Part shown: piece by piece, positions 1-5,398 of the stretch
How the letters are laid out: each line of letters begins with the position of its first letter
Numbering within the stretch: position 1 is the first letter of the stretch
Assembly (NCBI GenBank): GCA_937892135.1
Contig: CALAUK010000189.1
Span: 1 to 6,824, forward strand
DNA length: 6,824 nucleotides
Source: an uncultured Clostridia bacterium
GTDB taxonomy: Bacteria; Bacillota; Clostridia; UBA1381; UMGS1253
Reading direction: 5' to 3'
Made by a program: the position numbers and the translations under genes
The notes under the pieces: model-generated
Seen by the model: only the letters and a program-made list of their open reading frames with translations
Told to the model about the DNA's origin: nothing
The model's database searches: none

Positions 1-82
1 GCGAAGGCGGGTACTGTGAGCAAGGCTCACGGTCGACGAGCAGGGCGGATTGCAACGCAAGGCGCATCCTGTTATCCCGACC
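1..82 (+). ncRNA. 3' part of an unassigned structured RNA (partial)
   Basis: This G+C-rich stretch stands out from its AT-rich surroundings and has no convincing reading frame. It folds into consecutive helices: GTGAGC (16-21) with GCTCAC (25-30); GGTCG (31-35) with CGACC (78-82); inside that, CAGG (41-44) with CCTG (68-71), GCG (45-47) with CGC (63-65), and TTGC (50-53) with GCAA (57-60). An intrinsic terminator follows directly. Nested helices leading into a terminator suggest the end of a stable non-coding RNA whose 5' part lies outside the window. I could not assign a family: it lacks the tmRNA 3' end, the SRP RNA core and RNase P signatures that I would recognise. The 5' boundary and the + strand orientation are inferred from the terminator. 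Confidence 0.45.
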
Positions 83-84
83 AA

Positions 85-114
85 AAAGAAGCACCGTTTT
101 TGCGGTGCTTTTTT
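85..114 (+). terminator. Intrinsic terminator between the structured RNA and the Mn catalase gene
   Basis: The stem pairs AAGCACCG (89-96) with CGGTGCTT (103-110) around a 6-nt loop, and is followed by a run of T (109-114). It ends the + strand RNA. On the - strand it also has a short U-rich tail, so it probably ends the catalase transcript as well, whose stop codon (118-116) lies just beyond the T run. Confidence 0.85.
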
Positions 115-115
115 A

Positions 116-778
116 TTATTTAAAAGATGGAGCTGTTGTTTCGGTGTTTTCAAAGGCGTTGGCGCCGGGCTCTGACATTGAAAAGTACATTCTTGCGGCC
201 TTGGTTGTGCCGAAATCTTTGTTGGAGCCACTGTTTTGAACCTTGTTAAAGGCATCACGGAACATCTGGTTATGAGCTTCTTCGCGGTTTAAAAGAAAAT
301 CAATAGTTTCTTTTACTTTTTTATCATCTATCTGGCGATATAAATATTCATAAACCACCTTTGCACGCTGTTCGGATGCGATATTGCTTAAAAGGTCAGC
401 ACACAAATCGCCTGTTACTGTAACATAATCCGCTGTCCAGGAATAACCCGAAGCATTTATAAGTCCGGGGTTTAAACCTAAAATAACATGAGACTGAATT
501 TCGCCGGCAGGCACTTTGCTTGCATCAACATCATGGCCATTTAGAAGATTAATGGTTTGCGCAATCATTTCCATATGACTGAGTTCTTCTGCGGCTATGT
601 CAAGAAATAAGTCCTTGATTTCAGGGTCTTTTATGCGAAAGCTCTGCGACATATACTGCATAGCCGCTTTAAGTTCACCGTTTCCACCTCCAAGCTGCTC
701 CTGAAGAAGAGCTGCATACTGCGGGTTTGCCTTTTCTATTTCAACAGGGCGAAAAAGCATTTTTTCATGTTTAAACAT
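116..778 (-). CDS. Manganese catalase, CotJC-like (ferritin-like di-manganese protein)
   Basis: Manganese catalases disproportionate hydrogen peroxide to water and oxygen at a dinuclear Mn centre in a four-helix bundle. All five expected metal ligands are visible, counting from the ATG at 778: Glu35 (GGGNGE), Glu65 and His68 (AEELSH), Glu136 (ASEQRAK) and His169 (REEAHNQ). Their spacing matches the characterised enzyme of Lactobacillus plantarum. Ser135 stands where that enzyme has an arginine next to the ligand Glu; the ASEQRAK segment resembles the spore-coat homologue CotJC (AAEEKAR). At 220 aa it is longer than CotJC (about 190) and shorter than the 266-aa lactobacillar enzyme, lacking the long C-terminal arm. 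A longer frame opens with TTG at 793, but GGAGG at 787-791 places the start at 778. No signal peptide is seen, so it is cytoplasmic or coat-associated. No cotJA/cotJB neighbours are present, and terminators on both sides make it monocistronic. Confidence 0.92.
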   Translation of the reverse strand: MFKHEKMLFRPVEIEKANPQYAALLQEQLGGGNGELKAAMQYMSQSFRIKDPEIKDLFLDIAAEELSHMEMIAQTINLLNGHDVDASKVPAGEIQSHVILGLNPGLINASGYSWTADYVTVTGDLCADLLSNIASEQRAKVVYEYLYRQIDDKKVKETIDFLLNREEAHNQMFRDAFNKVQNSGSNKDFGTTKAARMYFSMSEPGANAFENTETTAPSFK

Positions 779-786
779 ATTATCTA

Positions 787-828
787 CCTCCAATTAAAGC
801 TTTCGTTATTATTTTTAGCAATTGGAGG
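787..828 (-). promoter_or_regulatory. Inverted repeat enclosing the Shine-Dalgarno of the Mn catalase gene
   Basis: CCTCCAATT (787-795) and AATTGGAGG (820-828) form a perfect 9-bp inverted repeat separated by 24 nt. In the catalase transcript the 3' arm contains GGAGG, the ribosome binding site 8 nt from the ATG. A folded leader would hide it. The repeat could instead be a protein operator in DNA. No convincing promoter is visible: an AATAAT on the - strand (832-837) lacks a good -35, and a start there would give a transcript with only part of the 5' arm. Confidence 0.5.
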
Positions 829-854
829 GAAATTATTCGTTGGTTTGAAAATTA

Positions 855-882
855 AAAAAAGCAGACGTTGAGTCTGCTTTTT
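855..882 (-). terminator. Terminator of the oxidoreductase-isomerase operon
   Basis: GCAGAC (861-866) pairs with GTCTGC (872-877) around a 5-nt loop, with A and T runs extending the stem. On the - strand a long U run follows. It sits just after the isomerase stop codon (887-885). Its position before the catalase gene separates the two transcription units. Confidence 0.88.
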
Positions 883-884
883 GT

Positions 885-1628
885 TTAGTTAAGTATTTTT
901 CTTAAAGTCTCTGCATCACTGTTTAGATTTTCAATGCTTCCGTCTTTAACAAACTCAATCATAAGCTTGTAGTCTTCATCTTTTATATCTGTATAGAAAG
1001 CATCCAAAAGGTCTTTTATGGAAGACAAAAGGCCGTATCCATCTTTCGCAGTATAGTTTTGAATGTGCATAATGCCCGAAGAAGCTTTTCTTGTGCGGTC
1101 TCTGTCTCTTACGTTTTCTTCTGCCGAAAGAGCTCTGTCAGGCTGCCAGTAAAGGCGAACATTATCTTTATTAACTGCTTCTATAAGCCACATAGCTTCA
1201 TCACAGGTTTCGGTTAATGTGTACGGATGGTACTCAAAACCAAGAATGATGCCGTGCTCTTTTGCTTTATCTGCCATATAAACAGTATTTTCCACAATCA
1301 GCTTGCGATATTCGTCATCGCACTTTGCGGGAGAGCGTGTGCCTGCCCATATGCGTATAACGGGAGCTTTAAGCAAAACAGCAGTTTCAACTGCTGCATC
1401 ACAGTCTTCTTTATTTTCCATGCGGCAATATGAACCAAGAGAAGCAATTTCAATTCCGTATTCTTCTGATAATTTTATAATTTCGTCTGCACGCTCTTTG
1501 TCACAAAGGATAACATGGTTATCCGAAACACCCCATTCGATACATGAAATTCCTGCCTCTTTTGCAAGGCGGATAGCATCTTCTACGGGGTATTTTTTTA
1601 AGGTTAATGAAGTCATTCCAATTTTCAT
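885..1628 (-). CDS. Sugar phosphate isomerase/epimerase-like TIM-barrel protein
   Basis: This 247-aa protein belongs to the xylose-isomerase-like / AP-endonuclease-2 TIM-barrel superfamily, whose members isomerise, epimerise or dehydrate sugars and inositols at a divalent metal. Likely metal ligands by position at the strand ends are Glu132 (GFEYHP), Asp164 (WQPD), His188 (MHIQNY) and Glu225 (MIEFV). The N-terminus (KIGMTSLTLKK...DAIRLAKEAGISCIEWG) is the typical first barrel unit. The length is usual for the single-domain members (about 250-290 aa). The ATG at 1628 is preceded by AAGGAG (1637-1642), 8 nt away. It lies 15 nt behind the oxidoreductase stop codon, so the two are co-transcribed and translated in sequence. 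Function is inferred: it probably acts on the product of the oxidoreductase. IolE/IolI-like dehydratase or isomerase activity, a ketose 3-epimerase and a keto-glycoside lyase all remain possible. No signal peptide; cytoplasmic. Confidence 0.9.
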   Translation of the reverse strand: MKIGMTSLTLKKYPVEDAIRLAKEAGISCIEWGVSDNHVILCDKERADEIIKLSEEYGIEIASLGSYCRMENKEDCDAAVETAVLLKAPVIRIWAGTRSPAKCDDEYRKLIVENTVYMADKAKEHGIILGFEYHPYTLTETCDEAMWLIEAVNKDNVRLYWQPDRALSAEENVRDRDRTRKASSGIMHIQNYTAKDGYGLLSSIKDLLDAFYTDIKDEDYKLMIEFVKDGSIENLNSDAETLRKILN

Positions 1629-1643
1629 AATGAATTCTCCTTA

Positions 1644-2591
1644 TTAAAGCTGTTTATATGCTTTTTCTAAAACGGCAATTACGTCACGGCCATATTCAGC
1701 TGTAACCATTTCGTTTTCTTCGCCCTTAAGCATTTTAACAAACTCTTCCATCTGACCGTCCATAAAGTTTCCTGTTTTTCCGCAGTCAACAGGCTCATAA
1801 TCATTTTTGCCTTCGGCAACAAGAATAGTGTCCCAACCACGAACCTTAACTGCGCCGCCTGTGAAATAGAAGGTTGTTTCATGGCAAGGGGGAACAAGAG
1901 AGCCTATGTGAGTTAAGCTTGCGCTTGCACCGCCTGAAAGCTTAAACAATAGCTGAGCATGAGCTTCAACATCGTGGTCAGTATAGAAGTTTCCGCTAAC
2001 GCAGGATATTTCTTCAACCTTTTTGCCTGTCATATAAAATATCTTATCTAACGAGTGAGCACCATAGTTCATTAAAATGCCGCCGCCTGAATGTTTCTTT
2101 GTTAAAAACCATTCGGGACGATCTGTGAAATATTCAACATTTCTGATTTCGTCGATTGCGCAAAGCTTTCCAAGACGCTCTTCTTCAACAATCTTTTTAA
2201 GAGCGCGGTTAGCATTCATATAACGCTGAGGATGACCTACTGCTAAAATCGCACCGCTCTTTTTGGCAGCTTCAATCATAGCGTCACATTCTTCAACTGT
2301 GTTTGCCATGGGCTTTTCAACCAGGACGTTTATGCCTTTCTCCAAAAAGTATATAGAAACATCTTTATGCAAATCATGGGGAAGGTTTACTATAACTGCA
2401 TCAAGCTCTTCTTTTTCCTGCATATCCTTGTAATCGGAATAAGCGCGTGCGTTTATATCCTCTGCAAGCTTTTCTGCTTTTGCAAGAGTACGATTGCAGA
2501 TTGCAGTAAGTTCACATTCAGGGTGAGCCATAATAGCTTTTTTGTGCATAGAACCAACGGAGCCTACGCCGATAAGACCAATTTTAAACAT
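1644..2591 (-). CDS. Gfo/Idh/MocA-family NAD(P)-dependent sugar oxidoreductase
   Basis: The 315-aa protein has an N-terminal Rossmann fold with the dinucleotide motif GVGSVG (residues 8-13), followed by the family signature VEKP (91-94), where Lys93 is the expected catalytic lysine. The C-terminal alpha/beta domain carries GGGILMNYGAHSLD (169-182), with His179 as the second catalytic residue. Asn175 stands where inositol 2-dehydrogenase has an aspartate; Asn also occurs here in other branches of the family, so this marks a subfamily rather than a dead enzyme. These enzymes oxidise or reduce a hydroxyl or keto group on a sugar, inositol or glycoside. The ATG at 2591 has an excellent AGGAGG 8 nt upstream. 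It is the first gene of a two-gene operon with the TIM-barrel isomerase and is divergent from an AraC-type regulator, which suggests inducible sugar metabolism. The substrate cannot be read from the sequence. Confidence 0.94.
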   Translation of the reverse strand: MFKIGLIGVGSVGSMHKKAIMAHPECELTAICNRTLAKAEKLAEDINARAYSDYKDMQEKEELDAVIVNLPHDLHKDVSIYFLEKGINVLVEKPMANTVEECDAMIEAAKKSGAILAVGHPQRYMNANRALKKIVEEERLGKLCAIDEIRNVEYFTDRPEWFLTKKHSGGGILMNYGAHSLDKIFYMTGKKVEEISCVSGNFYTDHDVEAHAQLLFKLSGGASASLTHIGSLVPPCHETTFYFTGGAVKVRGWDTILVAEGKNDYEPVDCGKTGNFMDGQMEEFVKMLKGEENEMVTAEYGRDVIAVLEKAYKQL

Positions 2592-2627
2592 AATAAGTTC
2601 CTCCTAAAAAATATATCTTCAACAGAC

Positions 2628-2656
2628 ATTATAAAGCAAACACGGAAAAAAGTAAA
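2628..2656 (-). promoter_or_regulatory. Promoter of the oxidoreductase-isomerase operon
   Basis: On the - strand TTTACT (2656-2651) is followed after 17 bp by a perfect TATAAT (2633-2628). Transcription should start near 2621, giving a leader of about 30 nt with AGGAGG in front of the ATG at 2591. The weak -35 with a perfect -10 suits a promoter helped by an activator. Confidence 0.8.
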
Positions 2657-2696
2657 GGTTATTTCTTCTTTTTGCATTTTTTTGTAAGAAATAGCC
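2657..2696. promoter_or_regulatory. Inverted repeat abutting the -35 box: candidate AraC-family operator
   Basis: GGTTATTTCTT (2657-2667) and AAGAAATAGCC (2686-2696) are inverted copies matching at 10 of 11 positions, 18 bp apart. The promoter-proximal arm touches the -35 at 2651-2656. Paired inverted half-sites against a -35 resemble the activator sites of RhaS-type AraC regulators (known); that the neighbouring AraC protein binds here is inference. Confidence 0.5.
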
Positions 2697-2770
2697 AATT
2701 TATACAGTTTTAATTTAATGAAAATGCCGTAGACAAAAGAAAAATGACTAGAACTTTAGTGGGCACAAAG

Positions 2771-2810
2771 AAAAAACAAGCAGAAGTCTGATTGACAGAT
2801 CTCCGCTTGT
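2771..2810 (-). terminator. Orphan terminator-like hairpin in the divergent region
   Basis: ACAAGC (2776-2781) pairs with GCTTGT (2805-2810), with further inner pairing of TCTG (2787-2790) with CAGA (2796-2799). On the - strand it is followed by TTTTTTCTTT, a convincing U tail; on the + strand the tail is weak. No gene of either strand ends here, so it is either a remnant or the end of an unannotated short - strand transcript. Confidence 0.55.
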
Positions 2811-2866
2811 CTTTATGAGGTATTTAAAAAAGGGTCCGTATTCATTATATGCACTGTAATTTTGAA

Positions 2867-2903
2867 TATATTTCTATTATAGTATTGATTATTGTATATT
2901 TCT
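2867..2903. promoter_or_regulatory. Direct repeats TATATTTCT overlapping the araC-type promoter
   Basis: The 9-mer TATATTTCT occurs at 2867-2875 and 2895-2903, 28 bp apart. The -35 box lies between the copies and the second copy lies in the -35/-10 spacer. The core TATTTCT is also the core of the inverted repeat beside the oxidoreductase promoter. The placement over the promoter would suit autorepression (inference). Confidence 0.4.
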
Positions 2904-2914
2904 TGTGTTATAAT
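2885..2914 (+). promoter_or_regulatory. Promoter of the AraC-family regulator gene
   Basis: TTGATT (2885-2890) and TATAAT (2909-2914) are separated by 18 bp. The leader to the ATG at 2958 is short and carries GGAGGTG (2944-2950). Confidence 0.7.
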
Positions 2915-2957
2915 GATAAAAAGTAGTATGATATTCGTTTTTTGGAGGTGAATACTT

Positions 2958-3806
2958 ATGAAAACTATTGGAAAATATGAAGATGTTTCAAGGGGCACTA
3001 TAGATTTTCCTGCTGAATACTATAATCCGCAGGAGGGTGATGTTAATTATGTTATGAAGTATCACTGGCATATGGACTGGGAGCTTATAAGGGTTAATGA
3101 TGGCATTTTAAGAATTACCTTAAATGAAAACAGATTTGTTTTAAACGAGGGAGATATCTTTATAATTCCGGGAGGAATACTTCATGGAGCGGAGCCTGAA
3201 AAATGCGAATATGAATGTATTGTTATGCATGATTCAGTTGTTTTTGGCGCAGGTGTTTTCGCTAAAAACAAAATAAGAGAAAATATTAATCACCCGCTTT
3301 GCTTTAAAAAGGAAAAGGATTTTGAGCTGTGGAGTTATGCAAACACATTTTTTGATGCTTTAAAAGAAAAAAAGGACGGATTTGAAATTGTTGCAACGGG
3401 TGCGATAAATCTTCTTGCGGGGAAAATTATAGAAAAAAAGGTTTCGGGGATAACAGAGGTCGGAGGCGAAATTTCAAATAAAAGAATAGATAAAATTAAA
3501 GAAACTCTTAAAATGATAGAAAATGAGTATCACAGAAATCTCTCGCTTGAAGAGCTTTCCAAAACGTGCGGAATGTCGCCAAGGTATTTTTGCGAATATT
3601 TCAGGGAGATGACGGGAAGAACGCCCGTTGAATATTTAAACAGATACAGAATTGAAATTGCCTGTAAAATGCTTACCGTTTCGGGAATGAATGTTACAGA
3701 GGCAGCTCTTGCCTGCGGATTTAATGATATAAGCTACTTTATAAAGAAGTTTAAAAATTACGTTGGGAAAACTCCGAAACAATATGCGATAAAGTATCAT
3801 AAATGA
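2958..3806 (+). CDS. AraC-family transcriptional regulator with N-terminal cupin domain
   Basis: This 282-aa regulator has the standard two-part build. Residues about 15-110 form a cupin ligand-sensing domain, seen in YHWHMDWELIRV (35-46) and GDIFIIPGGILHG (65-77), with His36, His38, Glu42 and His76 as potential metal or ligand contacts. Residues about 178-280 form the AraC DNA-binding domain with two helix-turn-helix units: LSLEELSKTCGMSPRYFCEYF (first) and NVTEAALACGFNDISYFIKKF (second), followed by the conserved GKTPKQY. Such proteins usually activate adjacent sugar genes when their ligand binds. The gene is divergent from the oxidoreductase-isomerase operon and converges on the GH-like gene, so these are its likely targets (inference). 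The ATG at 2958 follows GGAGGTG at a good distance. The ligand is unknown. The protein lacks membrane segments and is cytoplasmic. Confidence 0.95.
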   Translation: MKTIGKYEDVSRGTIDFPAEYYNPQEGDVNYVMKYHWHMDWELIRVNDGILRITLNENRFVLNEGDIFIIPGGILHGAEPEKCEYECIVMHDSVVFGAGVFAKNKIRENINHPLCFKKEKDFELWSYANTFFDALKEKKDGFEIVATGAINLLAGKIIEKKVSGITEVGGEISNKRIDKIKETLKMIENEYHRNLSLEELSKTCGMSPRYFCEYFREMTGRTPVEYLNRYRIEIACKMLTVSGMNVTEAALACGFNDISYFIKKFKNYVGKTPKQYAIKYHK

Positions 3807-3839
3807 AAAAGGCTGAACGATTAATCGTTCAGCCTTTTT
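3806..3839. terminator. Bidirectional terminator between the converging AraC and GH-like genes
   Basis: A perfect 15-bp stem, AAAAAGGCTGAACGA (3806-3820) with its complement (3825-3839), closes on a TTAA loop, with A and T runs on both sides so that it works in both directions. The last base of the AraC stop codon is the first base of the stem, and the GH-like gene stop begins 2 bp after it. Confidence 0.93.
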
Positions 3840-3840
3840 A

Positions 3841-5199
3841 TTATTCTGCTAGTTCGTAATCAATTGTAAATGCCTCTTCTGAAGCTTTCTGCACGCGGAT
3901 TAGACGAGCGTCACCGGGAGCAAGACTTATCTTTAGTTCGTTTGCGTTATCAAATAAAACTTTCTGCTTTCCGTCTTCCTTGCTTACTTCATAGATACGG
4001 AAATTGTCTTTCATACTAAGCGTAATTTCTGATGCTTTTTCATAGTCACGATTCTGGATAACTGCATACTTGTTGCCGTATTCGTCTTCTAATTCGCCGA
4101 CAGAAGTTCTCTTTGGAAGCTCGCCTTTAAAGATTGTGCTTTCTTCCATTGTGTTAAAGTAATCTTTTGTAAACTCACAGCCGGGAAGCAAATCAGATGA
4201 GTGAATAATAAGCTTTGAATCAAGAGCCATAAGTGTATTACCAAGATTTTTGATTTCTGCGTGAATTTTTTTCTGATCTTCAAAGAAATCGCCCTTTGAG
4301 CCGTCGGGATTCATAACGCGGTTTCCTAGCTGACCTGTTGCATAGTTTTGAAGACCTTTTGCACCGTATAAAACAGCGGCATACATAAATGCACGAACCA
4401 TGGGGAATATAAATTTCTCGTCCGGTGTCCATTTGAAAATTTTGCCCATTCCCTGATAGTAGAACCAGAAAGGAATATTGTGCTTTGCGGCAACCTTTCT
4501 GTTTAGAGCCATAGAAAGAAGCATAAAGCTGTCGTCAAGCTGATTTTCAAAGTTGTATGCATGATCGCCCCAGCAATTAAAATAGTTACCTACGGGGTAA
4601 TAGTCAAAAGACATTACGGGAGGATCCATTTTCTCGGCAAATTCCTCGATATAAGGAACATATTTGCCGTTTTCCCAGGAAACACCCTCTCCACCGTCAC
4701 GGCGGTTATAGTCAGGCTCTGCAACAGTGAACAAAAGTGCTTCAGGGTCTAATTCCTGCAAAATATCCATCTGTCTTCTTGCCTCTTTCATCTGCACGTC
4801 GTTCTGAGGCTCATCCCACACATAGTAGCCTATTGTGTGCTTTTTATCTTTAAGCTTTTCAACAACTGCCTTGATATCTTCATATGAAGGGTTTAACTCA
4901 AGGTTTCTAAAGCTCATTCCTCCTAAAAGGCTCATATCCTGGAAAACAAGGTCGATTTCGTTCTTCTCACAGGCTTCAACTGCTGCCCATGCGCCCTCGT
5001 GCTTAACCCAGCCAAGCTCTAACATATTAAAGCCTGCTTCCTTAAGATGCTTTGCATATTTGTCGGCAACTTCATTTATGTCGCCTACATGAGTGCCGCT
5101 CTGCGGAAAGCCTGAGAAGGTTGAAAGAACAAAGTCCTTCTGCTTCCAGATAAATCTTTTATTACCTATGGGGTATCTTTTTAAAGTAACATTTTTCAT
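3841..5199 (-). CDS. Glycoside-hydrolase-like TIM-barrel protein, clan GH-A-like, intracellular
   Basis: This 452-aa protein looks like a (beta/alpha)8 glycosidase followed by a small beta-sandwich. The barrel (about 25-330) contains YYVWDEPQ (125-132), where Glu130 is placed like the acid/base of clan GH-A enzymes, then SFDYYPVG (197-204) and PFWFYYQGMG (243-252). At the strand where these enzymes usually have the nucleophile I see Gln249 rather than an obvious Glu, so retaining hydrolysis is uncertain. The C-terminal part (about 375-437) is rich in beta strands and ends in SLAPGDARLIRV, like the terminal domain of GH42-like proteins. There is no signal peptide or membrane segment, so it would act on an imported, already small substrate. 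The ATG at 5199 is preceded by AAGGAG. It has its own promoter and a shared terminator, hence is monocistronic. The exact family and substrate are not assigned; a catalytically altered, sugar-binding protein is possible. Confidence 0.72.
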   Translation of the reverse strand: MKNVTLKRYPIGNKRFIWKQKDFVLSTFSGFPQSGTHVGDINEVADKYAKHLKEAGFNMLELGWVKHEGAWAAVEACEKNEIDLVFQDMSLLGGMSFRNLELNPSYEDIKAVVEKLKDKKHTIGYYVWDEPQNDVQMKEARRQMDILQELDPEALLFTVAEPDYNRRDGGEGVSWENGKYVPYIEEFAEKMDPPVMSFDYYPVGNYFNCWGDHAYNFENQLDDSFMLLSMALNRKVAAKHNIPFWFYYQGMGKIFKWTPDEKFIFPMVRAFMYAAVLYGAKGLQNYATGQLGNRVMNPDGSKGDFFEDQKKIHAEIKNLGNTLMALDSKLIIHSSDLLPGCEFTKDYFNTMEESTIFKGELPKRTSVGELEDEYGNKYAVIQNRDYEKASEITLSMKDNFRIYEVSKEDGKQKVLFDNANELKISLAPGDARLIRVQKASEEAFTIDYELAE

Positions 5200-5238
5200 A
5201 TCAGAAAAACTCCTTTTTATTTATATTTTATGCTTTAA

Positions 5239-5267
5239 CTTATACCATAAAAGTATAAATATGTCAA
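5239..5267 (-). promoter_or_regulatory. Promoter of the GH-like gene
   Basis: On the - strand a perfect TTGACA (5267-5262) is followed after 17 bp by TATAAG (5244-5239). The leader to the ATG at 5199 is about 35 nt. This is a strong vegetative-type promoter, independent of the divergent transporter promoter to its right. Confidence 0.85.
5240..5258. promoter_or_regulatory. Small inverted repeat inside the GH-like gene promoter
   Basis: TTATAC (5240-5245) and GTATAA (5253-5258) form a perfect 6-bp inverted repeat with a 7-bp centre. It covers the -10 and the spacer, a position where a bound protein would repress. In AT-rich DNA such a short repeat may be chance. Confidence 0.3.
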
Positions 5268-5323
5268 TACAAAAAGGAAAAAACGAATAAAATTCTTTGG
5301 GATTTAAAGGCAGGGGGTGTATG

Positions 5324-5352
5324 TTGACAAATATGCTGATTTATGCTAGAAT
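5324..5352 (+). promoter_or_regulatory. Promoter of the ZIP transporter-rubredoxin unit
   Basis: A perfect TTGACA (5324-5329) and TAGAAT (5347-5352) are 17 bp apart. TATGCT occurs twice between the boxes (5332-5337 and 5342-5347), one helical turn apart. I see no clear Fur, Zur or PerR box. The leader is about 40 nt. Confidence 0.85.
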
Positions 5353-5398
5353 AAACGAGGTATTTACGAATGCTTTTTAAGAAAGGCTGTGTTTGTTT

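Larger units (their letters stand above)
2592..2957. other. Divergent intergenic region with two promoters and repeated heptamers
   Basis: These 366 bp contain no credible gene. From left to right they hold: the leader and promoter of the - strand oxidoreductase operon (-10 at 2628-2633, -35 at 2651-2656); an inverted repeat against that -35 (2657-2696); an AT-rich stretch (2697-2770) in which I see nothing clear; a terminator-like hairpin (2776-2810) with its U tail on the - strand; a possible - strand -10 box TATAAT near 2844-2849; and the AraC promoter with direct repeats (2867-2914), followed by its ribosome binding site. Confidence 0.75.

Noticed and set aside
1..12. GCGAAGGCGG resembling a 16S rRNA segment
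   Set aside because: The similarity stops after about ten bases and the following sequence does not match 16S rRNA; it is part of the separate helices described.
779..793. TTG start at 793 giving five extra residues on the Mn catalase
   Set aside because: The GGAGG ribosome binding site (787-791) lies inside those codons, so the ATG at 778 is the natural start; the shortened N-terminus (MFKHEK) also matches other Mn catalases.
1227..1647. Open + strand frames across the isomerase gene
   Set aside because: They are antisense shadows of a well-supported TIM-barrel gene, with no ribosome binding sites and no recognisable protein features.
2113..2119. Loss of activity in the oxidoreductase because of Asn175 in place of Asp
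   Set aside because: Asn at this position is common in several active Gfo/Idh/MocA branches, and the Lys and His of the triad are kept, so it is a subfamily trait.
2813..2998. A 61-codon - strand frame ending just before the orphan hairpin
   Set aside because: It would start with GTG inside the AraC gene without a ribosome binding site and consists largely of AT-rich low-complexity codons; the AraC gene on the other strand is well supported.
2698..5260. Shared octamer ATTTATAC near the oxidoreductase and GH-like gene promoters (2698-2705 + strand; 5253-5260 - strand) as a common operator
   Set aside because: It is pure AT apart from one base, sits at different positions relative to the two promoters, and is too short to be convincing in AT-rich DNA.
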